A DNA stretch of 37,320 bases from an uncultured Coriobacteriaceae bacterium (GTDB taxonomy: Bacteria > Actinomycetota > Coriobacteriia > Coriobacteriales > Atopobiaceae): contig CACYGL010000038.1 of assembly GCA_902773995.1 (NCBI GenBank), positions 1 to 37,320 on the forward strand, written 5' to 3'. Of the stretch, positions 8,830 through 19,389 are shown in pieces (position 1 is the stretch's first letter; every line of letters begins with the position of its first letter). Both the position numbers and the translations under genes were made by a program. Below the pieces are notes generated by a model that was not told where the DNA came from, searched no databases, and was given only the letters and a program-made list of their open reading frames with translations.

Positions 8830-11800
8830 GTGGTCATTGTTGCCGCTGTAGCGGTATGTGTTGCCATGGTGGTCTGGTTGCTACCAGGGTCGTCATTTGC
8901 CCCTTCGTCCGATGTCTTCTCGAGCGAACAGCAGGCTGACGAGCAGGGCACAGACACTTCCGATGAGAACGTCCCAACTGACCAGGCTGTTGCTGGCGAG
9001 TCCAAGACGGACTCTGCCGAGGTACAACCTGCCGCGACTTCCGGTGGCGATACCCCAACGGTGACTGAGCCTTACGAGCAGGGCGTGGTTCTTCTCAGAG
9101 TTGATCCCGGCGAGACTGCCGAGGACGTTTCGCAGAAGCTCGCGAACGTGGACGGCGTTACAACGAAGGACGTGAGCGACCAAGACCTCTCCCGAGGCTT
9201 CGTACGCGTCAAGACTGCCGAGGGCGTATCCGTGGAGGATGCCGTCAAGCAGCTTGGCGAGGCGGGTCTCTCCTCTCAGCCCAACTTTGCCTACACCATT
9301 GCAGATGATGGGGACGAGGGGAGTGGCAGCGAGGCAAGCGATGCTGGGGAGGCCGCATCCACGGCTTCTGAGGGGGCGACTGAGGCGAAGGCTGATGTCA
9401 CCACGCTTAATGATGCTGCTGACTATTTCACGCAGGTAGATAGCGCCTGGGACATCGTGAAGACCAACAAGGCGGTCTCCGTTGCCGTCCTCGATACCGG
9501 CTGCCGCGTGACGCACGAGGACCTCAAGGACAACATCGTCGATACGTACGACGCAACTGTTGGAAACGCGGATAACCACCTCTCGGGTGACGTCAAGGAC
9601 GTTACTGACATCGAGGGGCATGGTACCCATGTTGCGGGCATCGTTGCCGCTGAGGCGGACAACGGCAAGGGCGTCGATGGCGTTTCCTACAACGCCGGCA
9701 TTGTGGCAGTCAAGGTGTTCCCCTCCTATGACATCAAGGCCGATGACAACTCCTACAAGCATGTTGGCAGTTGCTATACCGACGACCTTGTCACTGGGTA
9801 TGACTACATCCTTGCCAACAAGGACAGGGACAAGATCCGCGTCGTGAACATGAGCATCCAAGGCGGACGGAGCGTTGACTGGCCCGGCACCGGCGAGGGT
9901 GCTACTGATAAGCTCCTCGAGGGGCGGATTCAGAGTGCCTACGACAAGGGCATCGTGACCGTCGCGAGTGCAGGCAACGCCAACGGCTCCCTTAATAGCC
10001 TCGGTGATGGAAAGGCGCTGCTTCCGTATAAGTCCTTCCCGGTGAACCTTAACGTTCCTATTGTTGGCGTGATGAATCTCATCACGAGTATTGATGAGAA
10101 TGGAGCCAGACTTTCAGGGGATTCGAATTACTGTACCTCTTCAGAGACGCAAGGTACTACGAACAAGAACATCAGCGCCCCTGGTAACTGGATTAACAGC
10201 ACATTTAATAATTCGGATTCCGGCTACACATATATGAGTGGTACCTCGATGGCGTCTCCGTACGTTGCCGGCGTGCTCAGTCTCGAATTTGCTGCAGATC
10301 CCAGCCTCACCTCGCAGCGGGCTATCGACATTCTCTATGAGACTGCAATGGATTTGGACGATAAGGGTTGGGATGCCAAGACCGGCTATGGCTGCGTGAA
10401 TGCCTGTCGCGCCGTTGCTATGGCCAGTGGTAGGAAGATGTCACTGGATCAGGCTACTGTAGATGGCATTGCCCCCCAACTCCAAGCATCCGCTGGCGCA
10501 GCCGTCACCCCAGACCCCGTTGTCACCTATGGCACTGAGTTGCAGCTCGTGCGCGGTAAGGACTATACGGTCTCCTATGCAAACAATACCTCGACGGGTA
10601 TTGCTACGGTCACCATTACCGGCGTTGGCTCCTTCACGGGTACCAAGACCGCGAACTATTTTATCGTTGATGCGCCGATTGACTTCAGCACGGCTGCCTC
10701 GGCATCGTCATACTCGTCTAGCGGGACGATGGATTTCAACTCCTATTACAACGCGGGGTCTAGTAAGAATTCATCAACCGTTAGGCACGACGCAAGTCAA
10801 ACAAAGGCACCTAGGCATGTTTCTTATGATCTCGTTGAGGGCAAGGACTATAACGTGACCTACTCCAACCCCGACGAGAGTGGGAACGTGACAGCGACAT
10901 TCCAGGGGATTGGCGTGTTCACGGGCTCGCATACCGAGAGCGTCTCGAAATGGTCGAAGATTGACATCTCTCGAGGCGACAGCGCGGCGAACAACGATGT
11001 GCCAGACCAGGTCCTTACCGATGGCGAGGCAAAGCCGGTTCCCACCGTGTTTGACTATTCTGCTCATACGCTCGTTCCCGGAATTGACTGCACGCTGTCT
11101 TACAAGAACAACACCAAGGAAGCGACTGCCACAGACGATAATCCCCCTACCATTGTCGTGACCGGAATCGGTAATTACACGGGCACGCGTGAGATCGAGT
11201 TCAACATCATAGGCAAGAAGGACATTTCTGGGACAACTGCAAAGCTTCCGGTGTCTTCCTTCACGTATACCGGAAGCCCCATCGAGCCTACGGTTACGTT
11301 GTTCGCCGACTTGTCGCAGACATCCTCGCTTCGCAAGAAAGAGGACGTCAATGCAACCGATCCCTCGTACTACACGACCTATGACGAGGATCACACCAAC
11401 GTTGGCACCAAGAACATCACGGTTCATGGCATCAATAGCTACGAGGGTACAAAGACCATCCCATACACAATCACGCCTGCTGACATCTCCTCGGCGACCA
11501 TCTCCGCCATCCCGGACCAGACGTACACGGGGTCCGCGCTGAAGCCAGAGCCCAAGGTGACCTGGAACGGCAAGCCGCTCACCAAGGGGCAGGACCGGGA
11601 CTACACGGTCTCCTACGAGAACAACAACGGAGCGGGCACGGGCAAGGTCATCATCACGGGCAAGAACAACTTCACGGGTACAGTGACCGCGACCTTCAAC
11701 ATTCAGGCACAACAGCCGGAGAATCCTTCTCAGCCCGACCAGCCGTCGCAGCCCGACCAGCCGTCGCAACCCGACCAGCCGTCGCAGCCTACGCAGCCGG

Positions 11801-12210
11801 AGACCATCACCACCTACCGTCTCTACAACCCGTACTCGGGCGAGCACCTCTTTACTCAGAGCTTCGACGAGTACAACAGCCTGGCGTGGATTGGCTGGCA
11901 ACAGGAGGGGCTTGCTTGGAACTCGCCCAAGACCTCGAATACGCCTGTCTATCGTCTCTACAACCCGTACTCTGGCGACCATCACTACACTACGAGTCGG
12001 GACGAGTACGACAATCTGGGTCGCATTGGCTGGAGCCAGGAGGGCATTGGCTTCTACTCGGCGGAAACCTCAGACAGGAAGCCGGTCTATAGGCTCTTCA
12101 ACCCCTATGTGACCGTGGGTACGCACCACTACACCACGAGTCGGGATGAGTACGACAGCCTTGGCCGCATTGGCTGGAGCCAGGAGAGCATTGGCTGGTA
12201 CTGCCTTTGA
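8830..12210 (+). CDS. Secreted subtilisin-like (S8) serine protease, multidomain
   Basis: About 1126 residues. The GTG at 8830 is the first possible start in this frame, but it has a poor ribosome site, and the frame reads back through a basic stretch (KKNSPNGGGRHPRG) typical of a cytoplasmic N-terminus to a stop at 8767. A hydrophobic anchor or signal (about residues 2-19) is followed by a low-complexity acidic region and a propeptide-like domain (GVVLLRVDPGETAEDVSQKL). The S8 catalytic domain has D222 (VAVLDTG), H264 (GHGTHVAG) and S473 (SGTSMASP). Four or so repeated beta-type modules follow, with the pattern GKDYTVSYANN...GVGSFTGT. Next comes a (PSQPDQ)3-PSQPTQ linker, and residues 994-1126 hold three repeats of the YRLYNPYSGEHLFT...IGWQQEG type (DUF5648-like). 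Substrate and surface attachment are unknown. Confidence 0.88.
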   Translation: MVIVAAVAVCVAMVVWLLPGSSFAPSSDVFSSEQQADEQGTDTSDENVPTDQAVAGESKTDSAEVQPAATSGGDTPTVTEPYEQGVVLLRVDPGETAEDVSQKLANVDGVTTKDVSDQDLSRGFVRVKTAEGVSVEDAVKQLGEAGLSSQPNFAYTIADDGDEGSGSEASDAGEAASTASEGATEAKADVTTLNDAADYFTQVDSAWDIVKTNKAVSVAVLDTGCRVTHEDLKDNIVDTYDATVGNADNHLSGDVKDVTDIEGHGTHVAGIVAAEADNGKGVDGVSYNAGIVAVKVFPSYDIKADDNSYKHVGSCYTDDLVTGYDYILANKDRDKIRVVNMSIQGGRSVDWPGTGEGATDKLLEGRIQSAYDKGIVTVASAGNANGSLNSLGDGKALLPYKSFPVNLNVPIVGVMNLITSIDENGARLSGDSNYCTSSETQGTTNKNISAPGNWINSTFNNSDSGYTYMSGTSMASPYVAGVLSLEFAADPSLTSQRAIDILYETAMDLDDKGWDAKTGYGCVNACRAVAMASGRKMSLDQATVDGIAPQLQASAGAAVTPDPVVTYGTELQLVRGKDYTVSYANNTSTGIATVTITGVGSFTGTKTANYFIVDAPIDFSTAASASSYSSSGTMDFNSYYNAGSSKNSSTVRHDASQTKAPRHVSYDLVEGKDYNVTYSNPDESGNVTATFQGIGVFTGSHTESVSKWSKIDISRGDSAANNDVPDQVLTDGEAKPVPTVFDYSAHTLVPGIDCTLSYKNNTKEATATDDNPPTIVVTGIGNYTGTREIEFNIIGKKDISGTTAKLPVSSFTYTGSPIEPTVTLFADLSQTSSLRKKEDVNATDPSYYTTYDEDHTNVGTKNITVHGINSYEGTKTIPYTITPADISSATISAIPDQTYTGSALKPEPKVTWNGKPLTKGQDRDYTVSYENNNGAGTGKVIITGKNNFTGTVTATFNIQAQQPENPSQPDQPSQPDQPSQPDQPSQPTQPETITTYRLYNPYSGEHLFTQSFDEYNSLAWIGWQQEGLAWNSPKTSNTPVYRLYNPYSGDHHYTTSRDEYDNLGRIGWSQEGIGFYSAETSDRKPVYRLFNPYVTVGTHHYTTSRDEYDSLGRIGWSQESIGWYCL
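11725..11796 (+). repeat. 18-bp tandem repeat coding for PSQPDQ linker
   Basis: Four near-identical 18-base units encode PSQPDQ three times and then PSQPTQ. They form a proline-rich spacer between the beta modules and the C-terminal repeats of the protease. Such units can change copy number by slippage. Confidence 0.9.
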
Positions 12211-12247
12211 TAGTTTCTCTGGAATATCGGCTATGACGTAGCGATGT

Positions 12248-12306
12248 CCCGTCTCCGTCCCTAGATGCAAGTCACCAAAGATTTGCGTCGAGGTGACGGG
12301 GACGGG
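12248..12306. repeat. Long imperfect inverted repeat after the protease gene
   Basis: CCCGTCTCCGTC (12248-12259) pairs with GACGGGGACGGG (12295-12306) with one mismatch. An inner stem pairs GATGCAAGTC (12264-12273) with GATTTGCGTC (12280-12289) at 8 of 10 positions, around loop ACCAAA. No T-run follows. The GACGGGGACGGGG arm resembles REP-type palindromes associated with Y1 transposases in other bacteria, but no such transposase is in this window. Confidence 0.6.
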
Positions 12307-12467
12307 GTTTATCCATATCAGTGTGGTCAGGAACCGTGTATTCCGCTGAAATAGATTGACCGTTTGCCGGAGCCCAGGATGAACTTTGTTCTCCTGAAAC
12401 TAATCTGTTTTTATGTGGGTGTGTAGGGTTTGCTTGCAGGTTTGATTACGGGATAGGAAGTGGTTCT

Positions 12468-13241
12468 ATGCGAGTCTCCAAGCCAAACAGATGGGCGAGG
12501 CCTTCGCGGGTATGGATGTTTGCGCTATTGGTAGCAGCTTTTATATGCGTGCCATCCGTTGCTTTTGCTGGAGAGCTTCCTGTTTACCGTCTTTACAACA
12601 AGTGGAGCGGGGAACATCTTTATACCACCAACGTCGACGAGTACCGTTACCTGCCCACCATCGGTTGGAGGGGCGAGGGCGAGGCGTGGGTGTCGCCTAC
12701 CGAGGGAGACCCGGTGTACCGTTTGTACAACCCCTATTCGGGCGACCATCACTATACAAAGGATTCGTCGGAGTACCATTACCTGCAGACTCTTGGCTGG
12801 AGAGGCGAGGGTCCTATATTTTGCTCCCTCCAAGGTGAGGGCGTTCCTGTGTACCGGCTGTACAATCCCTGGCTGACCTGTGGAACGCACCTCTTTTCGA
12901 CTTCCGAGAGCGAGTACGACAATCTTGGAGCTATCGGTTGGCAGCAGGAGGGCTTGGCATTCTTCGCCATCCGTGCCGGCTCGGGTGAAGGTGCTATTTC
13001 CGAGACAGACCCCACTCCTTCGAATCCCAACCCGGGAAATGGTGGCTCCACCAATTCCGGAACAAACTCTGACGCGGTCGATCCGAATACCTATACCGTT
13101 TATGTGACGGCTAGCGGCAAGCGCTATCACCGTCAAAGCTGTCCTTCAACTTCGGGAAAGCGGACGCGTTCAATGACGCTTGCGGAAGCGGTTCGTAGGA
13201 ACTATACCCCCTGCAAGGACTGCAAGCCACCTTCGATGTAG
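12468..13241 (+). CDS. Secreted protein with three YRLYN-type repeats and a Cys-rich tail
   Basis: A 257-residue exported protein. The signal peptide is basic then hydrophobic, with a likely signal peptidase I site after A34 (SVAFA before GELPVY). Three repeats follow (YRLYNKWSGEHLYT, YRLYNPYSGDHHYT, YRLYNPWLTCGTHLFS), each ending in a GW..EG motif. They are the same DUF5648-like module as at the end of the upstream protease. A Gly/Asn/Ser/Thr-rich spacer leads to a C-terminal motif, VTASGKRYHRQSCPSTSG...LAEAVRRNYTPCKDCKPP, which looks like the small Cys-containing tail seen on some secreted nucleases and surface proteins. No catalytic domain is visible, so a binding or adhesion role at the cell surface is inferred. 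Confidence 0.75.
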   Translation: MRVSKPNRWARPSRVWMFALLVAAFICVPSVAFAGELPVYRLYNKWSGEHLYTTNVDEYRYLPTIGWRGEGEAWVSPTEGDPVYRLYNPYSGDHHYTKDSSEYHYLQTLGWRGEGPIFCSLQGEGVPVYRLYNPWLTCGTHLFSTSESEYDNLGAIGWQQEGLAFFAIRAGSGEGAISETDPTPSNPNPGNGGSTNSGTNSDAVDPNTYTVYVTASGKRYHRQSCPSTSGKRTRSMTLAEAVRRNYTPCKDCKPPSM

Positions 13242-13287
13242 CAAGTGCGGATAACCATTGCATTTGTTGTTTCGTTTGTAACCAATA

Positions 13288-13316
13288 GAGGCGGAGGCCA
13301 AAACGGTCTCCGCCTC
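13288..13316. terminator. Hairpin between convergent genes
   Basis: GAGGCGGAG (13288-13296) pairs with CTCCGCCTC (13308-13316), with an AAAAC-containing loop. It lies between the secreted-protein gene and the minus-strand glycosyltransferase, so it may end both transcripts. T-runs are weak on both sides. Confidence 0.6.
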
Positions 13317-13348
13317 TCATCTTGTTGGACACCATCGTTGCGGCAGCT

Positions 13349-14473
13349 CTAGCCCACCGAACCGCCAAAGCGCTCGTAGTACTCGATGAACTTCTGGCGC
13401 CGCTTGGTCCCTGCTGGGCAGGTGTAGTCGAAGGCGTGCATGATGCCGCGATAGATGGCAACGGCCTTTATGCGGCGCGCCATGCCGTCGACGGTGCTGC
13501 GAGACTTCTCAAGCTGGTCTCGCAGGTACTCGAGGTAGGGGGAGCCTGCCGCGTACTGCCAGAAGAGACCAGCGAGGTCGGAGTCTGGGTAGAGCCAGGG
13601 CCTGTTGTCGGGTCCTGCGTAGTGGACAATGCGATAGTCGCGCCTGGCCTCGTCGTACTCGTCCTGAACGTCCTTGGGTGCCTGAGCCACAATGTGGGTG
13701 CGTCGCATGTACTGCCAGTCCACAAGGTAGTTCCACTTCATGTGAACCCGCCGGTAGTGACCATCCACCACCTTGTTGAGGACGTCCTGGTCAAGCCAGC
13801 GCCACGTGCGCTCCGTGGCAATGTCGAGCAGCTCCTCGGCCGTGATGGTCTGGCGGAACTTCTCCAGGTTCATGAGGAGCACGCCTGCCTGGAAGTAGTC
13901 GTGCGGCTCGGTCATGCCCAGTTGGTCCTTGAGGTAGGAGTAGACCGTGGGATCATAACCGTCAATCTGCCCGATGGTGTCCGCATCGCGCGTGGCCGCC
14001 AGCAGGTAGCCCGTGACATCCGTGTCAAAAAGCTCTGCCACGTCTGCACACACCACGATATCCGAGTCCAGGTAGATGGCCTTTTCGACATTGTCGAGAA
14101 GCGTTGGCGCCAAAAGGCGGAAGTACGTCTCTGGCCTAAAGTGTCCGTGGTGGGGCAGCTTGATGTCGCCGAGTGCGGCGTCAACGTCTAGGAAGCCCAA
14201 CCCAACGTGGTACTTGGATGCCTGCTGGGTGAGCGTGATCATGCTCTTGGGCGTGATGTCGCGCGTGAGTACCACGATGTCGTAGTGGCGCTCGGGGGAG
14301 GCGTTCACCAGGATGGACTGGAGCGCCACCGAGAGGTAGGGGACAAAGAGCTCGTTGCAGGCAAAGACGAGAACAACGTCGTTGAGGTCAAGCGGCAGTT
14401 CGCGTGACGAGGTGGCCAGCATGGTGCCCCTCTGCGTCTGCTGGGTGGCAGGTGTTCCACTCTGTGAGTTCAT
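13349..14473 (-). CDS. Glycosyltransferase family 8 protein
   Basis: A 374-residue protein. The frame stays open up to 14620, but the ATG at 14473 (MNSQSGTPATQQ) is preferred because GGGAG lies about 12 bases upstream and the family core begins soon after (DVVLVFACNELFVPYLSVAL). The metal- and nucleotide-sugar-binding DxD motif appears in AIYLDSDIVVCADVAEL. The GT8 signatures DYFQAGVLLMNLEKFR and IVHYAGPDNRPW are present. GT8 enzymes are retaining transferases that use UDP-glucose or UDP-galactose, often for lipopolysaccharide or cell-surface glycans. No signal peptide is seen, so it is cytoplasmic or membrane-associated. It lies 143 bases downstream of tatD, with a palindromic repeat between. 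The acceptor is unknown. Confidence 0.85.
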   Translation of the reverse strand: MNSQSGTPATQQTQRGTMLATSSRELPLDLNDVVLVFACNELFVPYLSVALQSILVNASPERHYDIVVLTRDITPKSMITLTQQASKYHVGLGFLDVDAALGDIKLPHHGHFRPETYFRLLAPTLLDNVEKAIYLDSDIVVCADVAELFDTDVTGYLLAATRDADTIGQIDGYDPTVYSYLKDQLGMTEPHDYFQAGVLLMNLEKFRQTITAEELLDIATERTWRWLDQDVLNKVVDGHYRRVHMKWNYLVDWQYMRRTHIVAQAPKDVQDEYDEARRDYRIVHYAGPDNRPWLYPDSDLAGLFWQYAAGSPYLEYLRDQLEKSRSTVDGMARRIKAVAIYRGIMHAFDYTCPAGTKRRQKFIEYYERFGGSVG

Positions 14474-14590
14474 CGTCTGGCTGCTCCCTGTAGGATGCCC
14501 GTGTCTGCGTGCCAAAACAGCACTGTACGACTCTACCATGACGTGCGAGCCGCGTTCCGTTCGCCCGCCCGTCCCCGCCAAAGGCCCATC

Positions 14591-14619
14591 TGAGACAAAG
14601 GGAGTTTCCCTTTGTCTCA
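14591..14619. repeat. GACAAAGGGA palindromic repeat, copy A
   Basis: TGAGACAAAGGGA (14591-14603) pairs perfectly with TCCCTTTGTCTCA (14607-14619) around loop GTT. The tatD stop codon (14617-14619, minus strand) lies inside its right arm. Related copies are at 16172-16202 and 30474-30504. Confidence 0.88.
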
Positions 14620-15378
14620 TGCGAGAAGTGCGGCGGCGTTGGAGCGCGCAAGTGCCCCCACGTCTTCGCCGCGTACCTCAGATGCCTTTGCGATGGCACG
14701 TTCGAGCGAGGAGGCAATCTCCTCCGCGGTACCCAGGACGTTCTCGCCCGCGGGGAGGTCCGTCTCGGTGAGCAATAGCTCTGCGGGCACCTCGCGAACG
14801 TACTCGCGCCCGCGCCTGGTGGCAAGGGAGTGCTCGCCAAACGAGAAGTAACAGCCCATGCGGGCAGCGCGCCACAGCTCCTCTGGCCTTCCGGAGAACC
14901 AGTGGAATATACAACGGCAGGACCTGACGGCGCCCGTGCGCTCCAACACGTCGAGCACCACGTCTGCCGAGCGCACGGAGTGGATTGATACCACCTTTGG
15001 GCACGTGGGGTCGCTCGTCTCGGAGCAGGCGCGCATGATGCGCTCGAAGGCCGAAACCTGAATGCGCTGCGTTCCCTCACCCACATGCGCTGGCGAGAAG
15101 TCCAGCCCAACCTCGCCAATGAAGCGCAGGTCGGGCAATATGGAGACCAGCGTGTCAACGTCCTTCTCGGCAATGCGACCGTCTGCGACCCACCAGGGAT
15201 GGGCGCCAGCGGCAAGATGGACCCCCGGTGCGTCGGCAAGCTCCTGCGCCGCGCAAAGATAGCCCGCTGGCGTCACCGTGCAGGCGAGAAACGAGAGCCC
15301 AAATTCCTGTGCCTGCTCTGCTACCTGCGGTGCGTTTGCGTAGAAGTCAAGGTGCACGTGGGCGTCGAAGAGTCTCAT
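14617..15378 (-). CDS. tatD: TatD family metal-dependent hydrolase
   Basis: A 253-residue TatD-family protein, a TIM-barrel hydrolase of the amidohydrolase superfamily with reported 3'-5' DNase activity. The metal-binding motif FDAHVHLDF is at the N-terminus; AGAHPWW, IGEVGLDFS, VVSIHSVRS, IFHWFSG and LLTETDLP follow in the family order. The ATG at 15378 overlaps the stop of the preceding tcdA frame (ATGA), which implies translational coupling. The 3' end falls inside a palindromic repeat. The open frame continues upstream only because the tcdA N-terminal part happens to be in the same phase. Confidence 0.88.
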   Translation of the reverse strand: MRLFDAHVHLDFYANAPQVAEQAQEFGLSFLACTVTPAGYLCAAQELADAPGVHLAAGAHPWWVADGRIAEKDVDTLVSILPDLRFIGEVGLDFSPAHVGEGTQRIQVSAFERIMRACSETSDPTCPKVVSIHSVRSADVVLDVLERTGAVRSCRCIFHWFSGRPEELWRAARMGCYFSFGEHSLATRRGREYVREVPAELLLTETDLPAGENVLGTAEEIASSLERAIAKASEVRGEDVGALARSNAAALLA

Positions 15379-16113
15379 CGCATGCCGCCTCCGCTTGCGG
15401 CGCTCCTGTCGTCGAGTCCCGTGAGCGACAAGATTACGTCGCCGGCAATCATCTGACCCATGATGGGCGGGAAGTAGGACATGGTTCCCAGCGTTGCCGC
15501 CTTGCCGGAAGCACCATTGGGCGCTTGGGGGCGCACTGGCTCCTCGGGCGAGTAGAGCACCCTCAGTCCGCGGATGCCGCGCTTGCGGCACTCCTTCCGG
15601 ATGATGCGCGCAAGCGGGCACCCATGCGTCTGCGATATGTCGGCAAAGCGCAGGAGCTCGGGGTGCAACTTGTTGGCTCCGCCCATGCTGGAGACAAGGG
15701 GCATGCCCTCGTCCTGGCACCAGCGGGCTACCACGAGCTTGGCCGTCACGTTGTCGATGGCGTCCACTACAAAGTCTGGCCGCGATGTTGTCTCGCGTGA
15801 GGAACACGTGGATCGGCGTGATTTTGCACGAAGGGTTGATGTCGGCCACGATGCGCGCCATCACGTCCGTCTTGCGCTGGCCTACGGTGCTCGCGTATGC
15901 CACGGTCTGGCGGTTGATGTTGCTCGGTTCTACCACGTCCCGGTCGACGAGGACGAGCGAGCCTACGCCGCCACGTGCCAGTGCCTCGGCGCAGTTGGAG
16001 CCAACGCCGCCAAGGCCCAGCACAACCACGCGGGAGCTTGCAAGCCTCCTCACGGCGTCCTTCCCCATGACCAGCTCGAGCCTGGACGTGGGTGTCTCGT
16101 CAACGTCTGCCAT
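15375..16113 (-). pseudogene. tcdA: tRNA threonylcarbamoyladenosine dehydratase (TcdA), frameshifted
   Basis: A ThiF/E1-like protein in two frames. The first part starts at 16113 (MADVDETPTSRLELVMGKDA, with GGAG 8-11 bases upstream) and carries the adenylate-binding region VVVLGLGGVGSNCAEALARG and the DRDVVEPSNINRQ motif, up to about LTRDNIAAR near 15785. The second part is in another frame: from about 15782 it reads DFVVDAIDNVTAKLVVARWC and ends at 15375 after GQMIAGDVILSLTGLD. Relatives have a few more residues between the two parts, so a short deletion is more likely than a single-base slip. TcdA makes cyclic t6A in tRNAs reading ANN codons; if real, the break would abolish it. A sequencing or assembly error is an alternative. 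Confidence 0.82.
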
Positions 16114-16171
16114 GCGTCTCTCCGCGCCTCTCGTCTGTCCGTTTGTAATCGCCCCGATAATAGTCGAAAGC

Positions 16172-16202
16172 ATGAGACAAAGGGACTGTCCCTTTGTCCC
16201 AT
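16172..16202. repeat. GACAAAGGGA palindromic repeat, copy B
   Basis: ATGAGACAAAGGGAC (16172-16186) and GTCCCTTTGTCCCAT (16188-16202) form an inverted repeat with one mismatch around a single T. It lies between the divergent tcdA and valS genes. Confidence 0.88.
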
Positions 16203-16278
16203 TGCGCCTGTGCTAAGCTGGGAAGCTGCAATCTGGGCGCCAGGCGCCCCACATGGCTGTGTTCGAGAGGACCGTATC

Positions 16279-18974
<2,696 letters not shown>

Positions 18975-18990
<16 letters not shown>

Positions 18991-19011
18991 TGCCGCCGCG
19001 GGCCTTTTCTT
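18975..19011 (+). terminator. Intrinsic terminator overlapping the valS stop
   Basis: GGCCCGCG (18975-18982) pairs with CGCGGGCC (18997-19004), followed by TTTTCTT. The left arm lies within the last valS codons. Confidence 0.85.
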
Positions 19012-19082
19012 GCGCGTGCCGTTTGGTTGCCCGTCCGGCATGGTTTCCAGTCCGGCATGATTGCCCGCCCGGCGATCTCGCT

Positions 19083-19134
19083 TGCCGCTCCTTTTCGCCG
19101 TTTAGGCGGTCCTAACCGTTCGAAATCAGCGGCA
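19083..19134 (+). repeat. 52-bp repeat, copy 1
   Basis: Begins TGCCGCTCCTT and ends AGCGGCA, so its ends are inverted repeats of each other; the middle carries CCGTTTAGGCGG and CTAACCGTTCG. It differs from the next copy at 7 of 52 positions. It lies in the 399-base region between valS and mglB, which also holds three short units of the GTCCGGC(ATG) type at 19032-19073 and the mgl operators. Confidence 0.85.
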
Positions 19135-19143
19135 CTGCGGGGA

Positions 19144-19195
19144 TGCCGCTCCTTCTCTCCGTTTAGGCGGCTCTAACCGTTCGGATTCCGCGGCA
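19144..19195 (+). repeat. 52-bp repeat, copy 2
   Basis: A second copy in the same orientation, 9 bases after the first, starting TGCCGCTCCTTCTC and ending TTCCGCGGCA. A diverged third copy lies at 24069-24118 beyond mglC. Confidence 0.85.
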
Positions 19196-19293
19196 GGTGC
19201 AATTCCCGGCAGCAGTATCGCCCGGCTAACGGCCCGATAGATCTCCCAAAAAAGGCCGTCCGCCGCCCTTTCCACAACCGCTGGTCGAACAAA

Positions 19294-19307
19294 TGAGAAC
19301 GTTAACA
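19294..19307 (-). promoter_or_regulatory. Putative LacI-family operator, mgl site 1
   Basis: Read on the minus strand this is TGTTAACGTTCTCA, matching the sites at 19325-19338 and 29342-29355 at 12 and 13 of 14 positions. A central CG and partial dyad symmetry are typical of LacI/GalR-family operators. Its centre lies 31 bp, about three helical turns, from site 2. Confidence 0.7.
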
Positions 19308-19324
19308 TCCGCAGTTAAAAGTGG

Positions 19325-19338
19325 AGTTAACGTACTCA
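19325..19338 (+). promoter_or_regulatory. Putative LacI-family operator, mgl site 2
   Basis: AGTTAACGTACTCA lies 51 bases before the mglB start and differs at one position from the site next to the LacI-type regulator gene. Likely represses mglBAC when galactose is absent. Confidence 0.72.
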
Positions 19339-19389
19339 CATCAAAGGTTTGCGCAACGGGGCGCGAACCACGGGGAAAGGGAGAAACCC

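Noticed and set aside
11725..11796. CRISPR-like repeat array
   Set aside because: The units are contiguous 18-base coding repeats in frame with the protease, without spacers.
16114..16278. Possible T-box leader for valS
   Set aside because: The region is only 165 bases and holds the palindromic repeat; no specifier loop or T-box sequence is visible.
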